This document shows, piece after piece, positions 1-11,311 of a stretch of DNA of 64,000 nt (its first letter is position 1; every line of letters begins with the position of its first letter). Under the pieces are notes generated by a model. It was not told where the DNA came from, searched no databases, and saw nothing but the letters and a program-made list of their open reading frames with translations. The DNA is from Halomonas campaniensis (lineage in GTDB: Bacteria; Pseudomonadota; Gammaproteobacteria; Pseudomonadales; Halomonadaceae). A program made the position numbers and the translations under genes. The stretch is from the NCBI RefSeq assembly GCF_002211105.1, contig NZ_JPUA01000034.1, positions 70,682 through 134,681 of the forward strand, read 5' to 3'.

Positions 1-1062
1 AATGGTCGCCTGTTGGGGAGAAATAGCGATATCGATCTCGCCCCCCTGCACCAAGTCCACATAGGCGGCGTTGTTGATCAGCGTCAGCACCTTCTTCGCA
101 CCTAAACGCTTGGCGAGCAGCGACGACATGATATTGACCTCGTCGTCGTTGGTCAGCGCGCAGAAGATATCGCACTCTTCGATATTCTCCTCTTCCAGCA
201 AGCGCTTGCTGGTGGCGCTGCCGTGGAGCACCACGGTGCGATCCAGCCGCTCGGAGAGGGTAGTGCAGCGCTCCAGGCTGTGTTCGATGATTTTGACCTG
301 GTGGCTATGCTCCAAATGCTCCGCCAGCCGCTCGCCAATATTGCCGCCCCCGGCGATCACCACGCGGCGGAAATCCCGCTCGACCCGGCGTAGCTCGCTC
401 ATCACTGCGCGAATATCCCGGCGGGCGGCGAGAAAGAACACTTCGTCGTCGGCTTCGATCACCGTGTCGCCGCGGGGAATGATCGGTCGGTTACGGCGGT
501 AAATGGCGGCTACGCGGGTATCCACGTTGGGCATATGGCGGCGCAGAAAAGCCAAATCCTGGCCCACCAGCGGGCCACCGTAGAACGCTTTCACCGCCAC
601 CAGCTGTACCAGCCCACCAGCAAACTCCAGCACCTGTAGGGCGCCGGGGTGCTCAATCAGGCGGCGCACGTGGTCGGTGACCACCTGCTCGGGGCTGATC
701 AGTACATCAATGGGGATCGCTTCGTGGGCAAAAAGGCCTTTACGCGTCAAATACGCCGTGGCGCGCACCCGGGCAATTTTGGTCGGGGTGCGAAACAGCG
801 TATGGGCGACCTGGCAGGCGATCATATTGATCTCGTCGCTGTTGGTGACGGCGATCAGCATATCGGCGTCTTCGCAGCCCGCCTGGCGCAGTACAATGGG
901 GTAGGAGCCCGCTCCGGTGACGGTGCGGATATCGAGTTTGGTGTGCAGGTCGCGCAATTTCTTGGCGTCAGTGTCAACGACGGTGATGTCGTTCTCCTCA
1001 CGGGCGAGGTGTTCAGCCAGTGTGCCGCCGACCTGGCCGGCGCCGAGAATGATGATTTTCAT
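1..1062 (-). CDS. trkA: Trk K+ uptake system regulatory subunit TrkA (partial, C-terminus outside window)
   Basis: Cytoplasmic NAD(H)-binding subunit that gates the TrkH/TrkG potassium channel, central to osmoadaptation. The start at 1062 gives [13 protein letters not shown], the GxGxxG dinucleotide-binding loop, and a second loop ([11 protein letters not shown]) lies near residue 235, showing the duplicated Rossmann/RCK layout of TrkA. Only 354 codons are present; the family usually has about 455-460, so roughly the last quarter lies left of base 1. It is the last visible gene of the minus-strand def-fmt-rsmB-dodecin-trkA series. Identification rests on the two loops and on the conserved rsmB-trkA neighbourhood. 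Confidence 0.93.
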   Translation of the reverse strand, partial: MKIIILGAGQVGGTLAEHLAREENDITVVDTDAKKLRDLHTKLDIRTVTGAGSYPIVLRQAGCEDADMLIAVTNSDEINMIACQVAHTLFRTPTKIARVRATAYLTRKGLFAHEAIPIDVLISPEQVVTDHVRRLIEHPGALQVLEFAGGLVQLVAVKAFYGGPLVGQDLAFLRRHMPNVDTRVAAIYRRNRPIIPRGDTVIEADDEVFFLAARRDIRAVMSELRRVERDFRRVVIAGGGNIGERLAEHLEHSHQVKIIEHSLERCTTLSERLDRTVVLHGSATSKRLLEEENIEECDIFCALTNDDEVNIMSSLLAKRLGAKKVLTLINNAAYVDLVQGGEIDIAISPQQATI

Positions 1063-1152
1063 TGCTGAGCATCGGTTCCATTAAAAGCGCCAGCGCGCGA
1101 TGTCATTAAGACCAAGCGTTAAGGCCGGTCGGTGACCTATCATGCGCTGCAA

Positions 1153-1186
1153 TAAAGACGGCGGCCAGTGTAAACCAGCCGCCGCC
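1153..1186 (-). terminator. Possible intrinsic terminator after the dodecin gene
   Basis: On the minus strand a GGCGGC/GCCGCC stem (1160-1165 with 1178-1183) is followed by GTCTTTATT. The T tract is interrupted and the loop is long, so it may only attenuate transcription into trkA. Confidence 0.4.
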
Positions 1187-1202
1187 GAAAAGCAGGTGGG
1201 GA

Positions 1203-1409
1203 TTACTCTAGCGTGAAGCCCACTTTAACCGTGACCTGCCAGTGGGCTACTTGACCATCTTCAATATGGCCGCGGGTATCGACGACTTCCAGCCAACGCA
1301 TGTGGTTAATCGTTTCTGATGCTTTGGCCAGTGCGTTCTGTACCGCTTCCTCAATACCCTTCTCGGAAGAGCCGGTCAGTTCCACATGCTTATAGGTGTG
1401 ATGACTCAT
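1203..1409 (-). CDS. Dodecin family flavin-binding protein
   Basis: Small 68-residue protein of the dodecin family, which forms hollow dodecamers that store flavin and protect against its photochemistry. The family hallmarks are visible: an N-terminal [12 protein letters not shown] strand, the flavin-stacking Trp in HMRWLEV near residue 36, and a Gln in [10 protein letters not shown] near residue 55. The start at 1409 (MSHHTYK) is chosen over an upstream extension because a good AAGGAGA ribosome site precedes it. It sits between rsmB and trkA on the same strand with its own ribosome site, so it may be co-transcribed or independent. Confidence 0.9.
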   Translation of the reverse strand: MSHHTYKHVELTGSSEKGIEEAVQNALAKASETINHMRWLEVVDTRGHIEDGQVAHWQVTVKVGFTLE

Positions 1410-1461
1410 AAATGTCTCCTTCCTTGTCATAAATTCACTGCCCCACGGCAACAGTTAGCGT

Positions 1462-2799
1462 CTAGGCAGTGCGCTTCTCTAGTCTGGCATAAAAAAAGCC
1501 ATCGTGACTGCTCTGGGCCGGAAACAGTTGACGACCCGCACCGCTGGTGATTCCCCATGCAACGTCGTTAGGCGTGGTCACGTGGGCGTTGGGGGTACGG
1601 GCGAGAAACGCCTCAATCTGCTCACTGTTCTCTTCCGGCAGCACCGAGCAGGTGGCGTACAGCAGGGTACCGCCTTCGCGCAGCATGGGCCAAAGGTTGT
1701 CTAACAGCTGGCGCTGAAGCTTGGCAAGCGGCCGGATATCATCTTTGCGGCGCAGCTTTTTGATATCGGGATGGCGGCGAACAACACCGGTGCCGGAGCA
1801 GGGGGCGTCGAGCAGAATGGCATCAAAGGGGGTGCCGCTCCACCAGTCGCGCTCGGTGGCATCGGCGTGTTCTAGCACCGCCTCAACACCCAGGCGGGTG
1901 AGCGTATCTTCCACCCGCGCCAAGCGCTGGTTATCGCTATCGATCGCCGTTAGGGCAATATCAAACTGCTCGAGCAAGTGGGCCGTTTTACCGCCTGGCG
2001 CGCAGCATGCATCAAGTACGCGAGCGCCTGGCCGTGGTGCCAGGGCTGGGCCAAGCAGTGCCGCTGAGAGCTGAGCGGCCTCGTCCTGAACGCTAACGTG
2101 GCCCTCGTCAAAGCCGGGCAACGCGGTGACATCGCAGGGCGTTTCCAGGGTGATGGCGTCTGGTGCGTGGGGGCATAAGTGGCCGTTTAACCCCTGTTCG
2201 GTGAGCATGCCCAAATAGGCTTCACGGTCGTTGTAGCGCTGATTGACCCTTAATGTCATCGGCCCAGGGTGGTTGTTGGCCTCAATAATATTGCGCCACT
2301 GCTCTGGCCATGCTTGACGCAAGGCGTTGAGGAGCCACGGCGGATGTTCTAGCGCGACGCTCTCGTCCCGGTCTACCTGGGCCTGGAGTGCCTCGGATTC
2401 GCGCTGTAGCCGCCGCAGGCAGCCATTAAGCACACGAGTGGCCCACTCCTTATTCAGTAAGCGCGCCGCGCCAGCGGTTTCGCCTACCGCCGCATGGGCG
2501 GGAATGCGCATATACAGCAACTGGTAAATACCCAGCAGCAGCAGCGCCTGAATATCGCTGTCGCGTTTTTTAAACGGCTGCTTCAGCAGCACGCCGGCAA
2601 GGGCTTCCAAGCGTGGTAAGCGGCGGCAGGTGCCGAAGCAGAGCTCTTTGAGCAACCCGCGGTCGCGAGCCACCACGCTGTGCTCATCCAGCCCCGCCAG
2701 GGAACCCTGGTCGCTAAGCACCGGGGCCAAGGCGCGGGCCGCAGCAGCGCGTACTTCCTGACCACTGCCGCCACCTTGAGGGGAGCGCTTTTGGCTCAT
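1462..2799 (-). CDS. rsmB: 16S rRNA (cytosine-967-C5) methyltransferase RsmB
   Basis: SAM-dependent enzyme that methylates C967 of 16S rRNA. 445 residues, the normal length. The N-terminal third is a NusB-like RNA-binding domain. The C-terminal Rossmann methyltransferase domain carries the two catalytic cysteine motifs, DAPCSGTG near residue 330 and YATCSVLPEEN near 385, plus the SAM loop DACCAPGGKT near 265. Its ATG overlaps the fmt stop (ATGA, 2796-2799), so the two are translationally coupled, as in the usual def-fmt-rsmB-trkA operon. Confidence 0.97.
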   Translation of the reverse strand: MSQKRSPQGGGSGQEVRAAAARALAPVLSDQGSLAGLDEHSVVARDRGLLKELCFGTCRRLPRLEALAGVLLKQPFKKRDSDIQALLLLGIYQLLYMRIPAHAAVGETAGAARLLNKEWATRVLNGCLRRLQRESEALQAQVDRDESVALEHPPWLLNALRQAWPEQWRNIIEANNHPGPMTLRVNQRYNDREAYLGMLTEQGLNGHLCPHAPDAITLETPCDVTALPGFDEGHVSVQDEAAQLSAALLGPALAPRPGARVLDACCAPGGKTAHLLEQFDIALTAIDSDNQRLARVEDTLTRLGVEAVLEHADATERDWWSGTPFDAILLDAPCSGTGVVRRHPDIKKLRRKDDIRPLAKLQRQLLDNLWPMLREGGTLLYATCSVLPEENSEQIEAFLARTPNAHVTTPNDVAWGITSGAGRQLFPAQSSHDGFFYARLEKRTA

Positions 2800-3800
2800 G
2801 GTGCTTCTCCTTCGCTGGCCTGGGCCGCTGGTTGATCAAAACGAGCACCAAGACGCGTGCCGGTAGCAAGGCGCGTGTGGCGCGCATTCAGTAAGTCACG
2901 TACGGCCATGGCTTTACCGCCAGGCAGCTGTGCGCTAGTCACGCACAGTACCTCGCGGCCGTTGTGCCCACAGGCAATCCGGAGATGATCGTCGCCGTGA
3001 TCGAGTAGTGTGCCGGGCTCGCAGGCTGGCTGCTTGCCCTCTTCGACGTGCGCCATTAGCAGCCGCAAGCGATCATCGCCTAATGCGCACCAAGCCACCG
3101 GCCAGGGGTTAAAGGCGCGAATCTTGTTGGAGAGCAGGTGAGCTGGCTGGTCAAAGTCGAGCTCGGCTTCCGCTTTGCTCAGCTTGGCGGCATAGGTGAC
3201 GCCCTCTTCCGGCTGAGGCGTGGCGTGAGTGGTGCCAGTGGCCAGATCGTCCAGGGTATTGATCAGCGCATTGGCGCCTTGAATGGCGAGGCGGTCATGC
3301 AAATCGCCGCCGGTGGTGCGCTCTGTAATAGGTGTACGCACTTCCGTGAGCATCGCGCCGGTATCCAGGCCAGCATCCATCTGCATAATGGTTACGCCGG
3401 ATACCTTGTCGCCCGCTTCAATTGCGCGCTGAATCGGCGCCGCGCCACGCCACCGGGGCAGCAGCGAAGCGTGAACGTTAACGCAGCCGAGTCGCGGTAT
3501 GTCCAGCACGGCCTGGGGTAGCAGCAGACCATAGGCGACGACAACCATAATGTCGGCCTCGAGCGCGGCCAGCTCGGCTTGAGCCTCGGGCGCTTTTAAC
3601 GTTTGGGGCTGATAGACAGGCAGGCTGTGCGCCAGAGCCAGCTGTTTGACCGGGCTGGGCGTTAGCTTACGACCGCGACCAGCGGGGCGGTCGGGCTGGG
3701 TGTACACCGCCACCACCTCATGCTGGCTTTCCAGCAGCGCGGCAAGACTGGAGGCGGCGAATTCAGGCGTGCCGGCAAAAACAACGCGCAATCTTGACAT
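2796..3800 (-). CDS. fmt: Methionyl-tRNA formyltransferase
   Basis: Transfers a formyl group from 10-formyl-THF to initiator Met-tRNA. 334 residues, as expected for the family (E. coli about 315). The catalytic domain shows GTPEFAA at the N-terminus, the signature VNVHASLLPRWRGAAPI with catalytic Asn/His near residues 106-110, and the Asp of IMQMDAGLDTG near 145. The C-terminal tRNA-binding domain follows from about residue 205. The gene lies 47 bases after def and overlaps rsmB by four bases, forming one operon. Confidence 0.97.
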   Translation of the reverse strand: MSRLRVVFAGTPEFAASSLAALLESQHEVVAVYTQPDRPAGRGRKLTPSPVKQLALAHSLPVYQPQTLKAPEAQAELAALEADIMVVVAYGLLLPQAVLDIPRLGCVNVHASLLPRWRGAAPIQRAIEAGDKVSGVTIMQMDAGLDTGAMLTEVRTPITERTTGGDLHDRLAIQGANALINTLDDLATGTTHATPQPEEGVTYAAKLSKAEAELDFDQPAHLLSNKIRAFNPWPVAWCALGDDRLRLLMAHVEEGKQPACEPGTLLDHGDDHLRIACGHNGREVLCVTSAQLPGGKAMAVRDLLNARHTRLATGTRLGARFDQPAAQASEGEAP

Positions 3801-3847
3801 AGAGAGAGGGCTACCTGGCTTAGCTGAAATGTAAGTAGAAAAAAGGC

Positions 3848-4360
3848 TTAGGCGTCCTGCATCTGCTTATGGCGTTTCTGCATTTTCTTGCGGATACGGT
3901 CACGCTTTAGCGGCGACAGGTAGTCCACAAACAGCACGCCCTCAAGGTGGTCGTACTCGTGCTGGATACAGTGTGCCAGCAGGCCCTCCGCTTCCAGTTC
4001 GTAGGCATCGCCATTACGATCCAGCGCGTTGAGCTGCACTTTAAGGTAGCGCGGCACTTCGGCGTAATGCTCGGGAATCGACAGGCAGCCTTCTGAAAGC
4101 GGCTCTTTCTCGTCGCCAATCGGGGTATAGCGCGGATTGATAAGCACCAGCGGCTGGGAGTTATCGTCGCTGACATCCATGACGACAACACGGCGATGGA
4201 CATCGATTTGGGTCGCGGCTAAGCCGATACCCCGTGCGTCATACATGGTCTCCAGCATATCGTCGACGAGTTGGCGTACCTCATCGTCAACGGTTTCCAC
4301 CGGAGCGGCCTTGGTGCGCAGGCGCTCATCGGGGAATTCAAGAATAGGAAGTTTGGCCAT
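3848..4360 (-). CDS. def: Peptide deformylase
   Basis: Metal-dependent (usually Fe2+) hydrolase that removes the formyl group from nascent N-terminal methionine. 170 residues with all three motifs: GIGLAATQ near residue 45, EGCLSIP near 90 (metal-binding Cys), and QHEYDHLEG near 132 (HExxH-type metal site and catalytic Glu). First gene of the minus-strand def-fmt-rsmB operon, divergent from the TsaP-like gene across about 190 bases that must contain both promoters. I could not assign those promoters convincingly. Confidence 0.97.
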   Translation of the reverse strand: MAKLPILEFPDERLRTKAAPVETVDDEVRQLVDDMLETMYDARGIGLAATQIDVHRRVVVMDVSDDNSQPLVLINPRYTPIGDEKEPLSEGCLSIPEHYAEVPRYLKVQLNALDRNGDAYELEAEGLLAHCIQHEYDHLEGVLFVDYLSPLKRDRIRKKMQKRHKQMQDA

Positions 4361-4553
4361 GGCGTTACAATCACCGTTATGCTGAGTCTGAATTAAGTCA
4401 AGCTAGGCAGTGACGAGCGTCTTCTAACCTAGGTACTTTATGATGGGTCACTATAACATGCTGTCAACGTTTCTGGGCATGCGCACCCGATACGCACAGG
4501 GTTTCAGCAGCAACATAATCATCGCGCTGATGCATTTTATTGGGGAGAGCAGA

Positions 4554-5399
4554 ATGGCGGTAAAGCAATACGCCTATCGGTTAGCTTTGAGCGGTTTGCT
4601 GATGAGTGCAGTTATGCTTGTGAGTGTCGATGCCGCTGCTTGGGAGCGTGATCAAAGCGTCATTAAACTCTCTCCGCAGGTGCGTACTTTGCCCCATGGT
4701 GAAGCGATCGAGCCTATCGTCTTGGAGGAAGCGCGAGCCTTTCTACGCGAGCACCGCGTTGTCGATGATGCCGAGGCGCTGCAGGCGCTGGCTTATGTAG
4801 TGGCGGGAGACGATCGCCGCTTGATCAGCGGTGCGGGAGATCGGTTATACGTGCGGGGTGATGTGCCACGCCATGGTCAGTTGGGCATCTATCGGCAGTC
4901 GGAGCCCTACCTGGCAATGGATGGCACGCCGCTGGGCTTAGAGCTGATTAACGTGGGCATCGCTCGCCATATCAGCAGTGAAGGCGGTATTGCGCAGCTT
5001 GACGTCGTTAGCTCCCATCAGGAAGTACGGGTTAACGATATCGTGTTGCCATTGGAGGAGCGCGAGCTGAGCCGGGAGTTTTTGCCCCGTGCGCCGCTCA
5101 ATGCCGTCGAAGGTCATGTGATTGCCGTGCCAGGTGGCGTGCGTTTTATTGGCCGTTTCCAGATCGTCGCGCTGGATCTTGGCACCCTGGATGGCTTACA
5201 GGCGGGCCATGTGCTGCAAGTCAATCAGCAGGGTGAGCTGATTAACGACCCGCGCACCCAAGAACTGGTTCAGTTGCCGAGCAGTGAAGCGGGCACAGTG
5301 ATGGTATTTAAACCCTATGATCGCGTCAGCTATGCCTTGGTAACCCAGGCGTCCCGGATGCTGGAGGTGGGCGATGAGGTTGGGGCAGCGACGAACTAA
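4554..5399 (+). CDS. TsaP-like envelope protein lacking the LysM domain
   Basis: 281-residue exported protein. Residues 1-27 form a signal peptide (Lys/Arg, a hydrophobic stretch, then VDAAAW). The mature part begins almost at once with VIKLSPQVR, which in the usual protein of this locus (PA0020-type, related to the pilus secretin protein TsaP) follows the peptidoglycan-binding LysM domain. The rest, with a central region around DRLYVRGDVP and the C-terminal half, matches my memory of that family. The start at 4554 follows GGGGAG; an in-frame upstream extension to 4440 lacks signal-peptide character. Position between def and dprA is the family's standard locus. Assignment is from context and remembered similarity. 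Confidence 0.65.
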   Translation: MAVKQYAYRLALSGLLMSAVMLVSVDAAAWERDQSVIKLSPQVRTLPHGEAIEPIVLEEARAFLREHRVVDDAEALQALAYVVAGDDRRLISGAGDRLYVRGDVPRHGQLGIYRQSEPYLAMDGTPLGLELINVGIARHISSEGGIAQLDVVSSHQEVRVNDIVLPLEERELSREFLPRAPLNAVEGHVIAVPGGVRFIGRFQIVALDLGTLDGLQAGHVLQVNQQGELINDPRTQELVQLPSSEAGTVMVFKPYDRVSYALVTQASRMLEVGDEVGAATN

Positions 5400-5437
5400 C
5401 GGGCGGTAAATAAAGAAGTTTAAAAATAGGAGGGAGT

Positions 5438-6574
5438 ATGGACGCCCAGGCGTGGCTGGTGGTCAATGCGTTGCCGGGGATGGGGGCGCTGAGAATTGCG
5501 CAATTATTAGCTCGTCAGCCGCAGTGGCCGGAAGGCTGGCTGGCAGCACTGCCCAGCCGTGCAGCCAGCGAGTTGCGCCTGTGGCTTGAACATCCCTCCC
5601 GCAGCCCGTTGCAAAAGTTGGTTGATGAGACCCTGGCGTGGCAGCAGAGCGGGCCAAGTCGCCATGTGCTGCATCGCGACCACCCCGCCTGGCCTGCGCT
5701 GTTAAATGAATTGCCCGACCCACCTGTAGTGCTCTGGGCCCTGGGGGATCTTGGCGCCCTGGAGGGCCCTAAACTTGCCATAGTCGGCACGCGTCGTCCT
5801 ACCGGCGAAGGCACCCACAATGCGCAAACCTTTGCCCGCGATCTGGTCCGCCGCGGTTGGTGCGTGGTCAGCGGCATGGCGTTAGGGGTCGACGGCGTAG
5901 CCCAGCGCGCGGCCCTGAATGCCGGTGGGCGCACAATTGCCGTACTCGGTTGCGGTGTGGATGTGATCTATCCCGCCTCCCACCGTGATCTTCACGAGCA
6001 GCTTAGCCGTCTACCCGGTGGGCTACTGTTATCAGAGCACCCGCCTGGCACCGTGGCCCGCCCGGCATTTTTTCCGCGCCGTAATCGAATAGTTACCGGC
6101 CTCTCGCTCGGCACGTTAGTGGTCGAAGCCACCGAAAAGAGCGGCTCGCTGGTGAGCGCGCGGCTTACCTTAGAGCAAGATCGGGAGCTGTTTGTGCTGC
6201 CCGGCTCGCTGCACAACGTCCAGGCCCGCGGCTGCCTGACGCTGCTGCGTCAGGGCAGTGCCCACTTAGCCTGCAGCGTCGATGACATCATTAGCGATCT
6301 TGGTCATTGGGCAGAGGCGTTTATCCCGTCCGATGACGTCACTCCGTCAGCCGCACCCGAGCAAACCGAGAAACCACCTGAACAAGCACCGCTGCCCGAG
6401 GCCTTACCTGACCCCTTATTAATGTCACTCTCGGCCACGCCGACGCCGATTGATCTGTTGGTGCACACCACCGGTGTGGCGGTCAGCGACTGCCAGCAGC
6501 GCTTGCTAATGCTGGAGTTAGAGGGGTGGGTAACCCAGCAGGCGGGAGGCTGGGTGCGGCTACCAAGGCCATGA
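5438..6574 (+). CDS. dprA: DNA-processing protein DprA
   Basis: Cytoplasmic protein that protects incoming single-stranded DNA and loads RecA during natural transformation. 378 residues. The Rossmann-type DprA core carries LAIVGTRRPTGEG near residue 110, VVSGMALGVDGVAQ near 145 and FFPRRNRIVTGLS near 210. A Pro/Glu/Ala linker (around residues 300-325) leads to the C-terminal winged-helix domain typical of DprA. An AGGAGGG ribosome site precedes the start. It is followed 43 bases later by tsaC, giving the widespread dprA-tsaC pair. Confidence 0.95.
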   Translation: MDAQAWLVVNALPGMGALRIAQLLARQPQWPEGWLAALPSRAASELRLWLEHPSRSPLQKLVDETLAWQQSGPSRHVLHRDHPAWPALLNELPDPPVVLWALGDLGALEGPKLAIVGTRRPTGEGTHNAQTFARDLVRRGWCVVSGMALGVDGVAQRAALNAGGRTIAVLGCGVDVIYPASHRDLHEQLSRLPGGLLLSEHPPGTVARPAFFPRRNRIVTGLSLGTLVVEATEKSGSLVSARLTLEQDRELFVLPGSLHNVQARGCLTLLRQGSAHLACSVDDIISDLGHWAEAFIPSDDVTPSAAPEQTEKPPEQAPLPEALPDPLLMSLSATPTPIDLLVHTTGVAVSDCQQRLLMLELEGWVTQQAGGWVRLPRP

Positions 6575-6617
6575 TAGGATAAAGCAATTAGAGGCATGTT
6601 AGCCGTGAGGAGAGAGC

Positions 6618-7175
6618 ATGAGTTTGGCGACCGATCTAGCCCCAGCGATTAGCGCTTTACGTGCCGGTGGGGTGATTGCCTGCCCCACTGAAGCGGTTTG
6701 GGGGCTTAGCTGTGACCCCGAAAACGACGCAGCTTTAGCCCATCTAATGCGCATGAAAGAGCGCGATCCTGCCAAGGGCGTCATCCTCGTTGCTGCCAAT
6801 ATTGGCCAGTTCCAACCCTGGTTGAGCCAGCTCCCATTAGCGATGCATGCTCCTCTTGCGGCAAGCTGGCCGGGGCCCAATACCTGGCTAGTGCCTGATT
6901 ATGGACGCAGCCATGGGCTGGTGCGCGGTGCCCACGAGCGCGTAGCGCTGCGGGTGACCGACCACCCGGTAATGAAAGCCCTGTGCGAAGCTTTTGGTGG
7001 CCCGCTGGTGTCCACCTCGGCTAACCGATCGGGGGAGCCGCCAGCGATGAGCGCCGCTGAGATCACCGCCATCTTTGCGGACGAAGTGGCCCATGTGGTG
7101 CAAGGCGAGCTAGGCGGCAATGCCAAACCCAGCACCATTAGAGATTTAGCCACCGGTAAAATCATGCGCCCCTAG
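6618..7175 (+). CDS. tsaC: L-threonylcarbamoyladenylate synthase (YrdC/TsaC)
   Basis: Makes threonylcarbamoyl-AMP from Thr, bicarbonate and ATP, the first step of t6A37 tRNA modification. 185 residues, a single YrdC domain without the Sua5 extension, so TsaC rather than Sua5. Motifs: CPTEAVWGLSCDP near residue 24, KERDPAKGVILV near 53 and STSANRSGEPP near 136. A GAGGAGAG ribosome site precedes the ATG. It is followed by an 80-base spacer with tandem repeats and then hemF. Confidence 0.95.
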   Translation: MSLATDLAPAISALRAGGVIACPTEAVWGLSCDPENDAALAHLMRMKERDPAKGVILVAANIGQFQPWLSQLPLAMHAPLAASWPGPNTWLVPDYGRSHGLVRGAHERVALRVTDHPVMKALCEAFGGPLVSTSANRSGEPPAMSAAEITAIFADEVAHVVQGELGGNAKPSTIRDLATGKIMRP

Positions 7176-7185
7176 ACGCTGCTCA

Positions 7186-9033
<1,848 letters not shown>

Positions 9034-9057
9034 TGATGAAAGGCGTTAGTAAGGGAC

Positions 9058-10017
9058 TCAAAGCGACTCAATATATGCCTCCACATCTGCATGTAGATTG
9101 CCAACTAAAGCGACTTCTCTCATGAATAGCTGAGTGGCTGGCGATAAGCTAGCCCCTTTTCGGGTGACTAATTCGTAGGGTTCGCTACGCGAGTGCAGTT
9201 GGATAGGTAGCCGAGACACCATGCCCGCATCAACAAAAGGTTTCGAGGCATCGACGGACATGAGCGCGACTGCTTCGCGGTCATGGCCAAGCATTGAGAT
9301 GCTCGTGAAAGCGGATGCCGTTTCGATAGGGTAGAGCGGAAACGGTATCTTGGCCTCGTGAAACTCGCGTTCCAGCAGTAGCCGCATCGGCATGTTGGCG
9401 GGATACACAATCCACGAGGTGTCAGATAAATCGGCGAGTGTCAGCGCTGAATGGCGGGTGAGCGGATTGTCAGGATGGCAAATGACCGCCAGCTCCTCCT
9501 CGTGGATGTCCAGACTGGTGTACAGGTGCGGCCTTTGATTGACTCGCGACCGGCAGATGGCGGCATCGAGTCGACCACGGTCAAGTAAGTTGAGCAGGCG
9601 CGCGCTGGTATCTTCGACCACCTCGATGGAGATCGCCGGTTGCAGGCTGCGAACCCGCGACAACGCCGCCGAAATCAGCGGCACAGCCCCCATGATCAAT
9701 CCCACCGCCAGTCGGCCTCCACGGCCTTGCTGCATGCTTTCCAACTCTTCATGGAAGTGAGCCAGATCCGTGTTGATCAGGCGTGCATAGCGCACCGCAC
9801 AGAGCCCCATGTCCGTCGTTTCCAGCCCCTTATGCGTACGCTGAAACAGCTGTACGCCCAGCATGGCTTCGATTTCATTGAGAGCTTTGGTGGCCCCTGG
9901 CTGGGTCAGCGCCACGGACTCGGCCGCTTTTTGCACCGTGCCATGTTCATGCAAGGCAATCAGCAGACGCAAGTGGCGCATGCGCAGGCGGGAGATGATC
10001 GACGTTAGTGTAGACAT
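9058..10017 (-). CDS. LysR-family transcriptional regulator
   Basis: 319-residue LysR-type regulator. The N-terminal winged helix-turn-helix (about residues 12-70) is recognisable from LIALHEHGTVQKAAESVALTQPGATKALNEIE broken into its usual A-x-S-Q-P/T pattern. A linker helix and a C-terminal effector-binding domain follow (GRLAVGLIMGAVPL onward). It is divergent from the Fe-alcohol dehydrogenase gene across 118 bases, the typical arrangement for a LysR protein controlling the neighbouring catabolic operon. The effector is presumably a substrate or intermediate of that pathway (inference). No clear T-N11-A operator could be picked by eye. Confidence 0.93.
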   Translation of the reverse strand: MSTLTSIISRLRMRHLRLLIALHEHGTVQKAAESVALTQPGATKALNEIEAMLGVQLFQRTHKGLETTDMGLCAVRYARLINTDLAHFHEELESMQQGRGGRLAVGLIMGAVPLISAALSRVRSLQPAISIEVVEDTSARLLNLLDRGRLDAAICRSRVNQRPHLYTSLDIHEEELAVICHPDNPLTRHSALTLADLSDTSWIVYPANMPMRLLLEREFHEAKIPFPLYPIETASAFTSISMLGHDREAVALMSVDASKPFVDAGMVSRLPIQLHSRSEPYELVTRKGASLSPATQLFMREVALVGNLHADVEAYIESL

Positions 10018-10135
10018 GAATTTTCGTTATGCCGCTATCAGAGGTTGTCATTATCCAGCGTTGGGCTCCGTGAATATAGTCAATGCAGCAAGTCACTCTC
10101 TATTTCCGAATAATTAACAAAGACGACAACACGCT

Positions 10136-11269
10136 ATGGCACTCATCAACTACGTAACCCAAGTACAGTTCGGCGACGGCAGCGTCGAGCTACTGCAAGA
10201 CGAATGCAACCGCCTGGGCATCCATCGCCCATTGATTGTAACAGATGAGGGTATTCAACAAGCGGGGCTGCTGGAACGGATTCAGCGTGTCCTGGATCAT
10301 CCCGCCGCCGTTTTTACCAAGACGCCGCCCAACCCGAACGAGGGCGCGGTACGCGAGGCGGTGGCGTTTTACCAGTCCCAGCAGTGCGATGGTGTGATCG
10401 CGTTGGGCGGTGGCTCGCCCATCGATCTCGCCAAGGGGGTGGCGGTGAGCGTGGCGCATCCCGGGCCGCTGCGCCAATTCGCCGTCATCGAAGGCGGCAT
10501 GTCACGGATCACGTCGGCAACCGCTCCGGTGATTGCCATTCCGACAACGGCAGGCACCGGCAGCGAAGTCGGCCGTGGGGCCATTCTGATTCTCGACGAT
10601 GGCCGCAAGGTGGGCGTGCTGTCGCCCCACGTGGTACCCAAGCTGGCGATCTGCGATCCCGAGCTGACGCTTGGCTTGCCTGCCCGCATGACTGCTGCGA
10701 CGGGCATCGATGCCATCGCGCACTGTATGGAAACCTTCATGGCACCCTCGTTCAATCCTCCGGCGGATGGCATTGCCCTGGATGGCTTACGGCGCGCCTG
10801 GGCGCATATCGAAACTGCGGTCAACGAGCCTGGCAATCGTGAGGCACGCACGAACATGATGAGTGCCTCCATGCAGGGCGCGCTGGCCTTTCAAAAAGGG
10901 CTTGGCTGCGTGCACAGCCTGAGTCACTCGCTGGGTGGACTCAATCCGTCGCTGCACCACGGCACCCTGAACGCCATTTTGCTGCCCGCGGTCATTCGCT
11001 TCAACGCCCAGGCCGAGACGATGGTCAAGGAGGACAAGCTGGCCCGGATGGCGCAGGCGATGAACTTGCCAGCGGGCCAGGACGTGGCAGACGCCATGCA
11101 GGCAATGACGAAGCGCCTGAACCTCCCCACGGGTTTGGGCGAGCTCGGCATCACCCCGGCCATGTTCGACGACATCATCCTGGGGGCACTGGCGGATCAC
11201 AGCCACAAGACCAATCCCATCGATGCCAGCGCCGACGACTACCGCCACCTTCTCGAATGTTCGCTGTAA
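10136..11269 (+). CDS. Iron-containing alcohol dehydrogenase, 4-hydroxybutyrate-dehydrogenase-like
   Basis: Group III Fe-dependent, NAD-linked alcohol dehydrogenase of 377 residues. The nucleotide-binding GGGSPIDLAKG lies near residue 95 and TTAGTGSEV near 140. The metal ligands are seen as D and H in GIDAIAHCMETF near 193-197 and two His in HSLSHSLGG / LHHGTLN near 260-280. The N-terminus and the segment around the iron site strongly recall, from memory, Ralstonia 4-hydroxybutyrate dehydrogenase (GbdD). The likely reaction is an omega-hydroxyacid to its semialdehyde, passed to the next gene's aldehyde dehydrogenase. First gene of the operon divergent from lysR. Substrate remains inferred. 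Confidence 0.85.
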   Translation: MALINYVTQVQFGDGSVELLQDECNRLGIHRPLIVTDEGIQQAGLLERIQRVLDHPAAVFTKTPPNPNEGAVREAVAFYQSQQCDGVIALGGGSPIDLAKGVAVSVAHPGPLRQFAVIEGGMSRITSATAPVIAIPTTAGTGSEVGRGAILILDDGRKVGVLSPHVVPKLAICDPELTLGLPARMTAATGIDAIAHCMETFMAPSFNPPADGIALDGLRRAWAHIETAVNEPGNREARTNMMSASMQGALAFQKGLGCVHSLSHSLGGLNPSLHHGTLNAILLPAVIRFNAQAETMVKEDKLARMAQAMNLPAGQDVADAMQAMTKRLNLPTGLGELGITPAMFDDIILGALADHSHKTNPIDASADDYRHLLECSL

Positions 11270-11311
11270 ATCTCGGCGAGCGATTCCTCTGAACCATCGG
11301 GAGAGCAAAGT

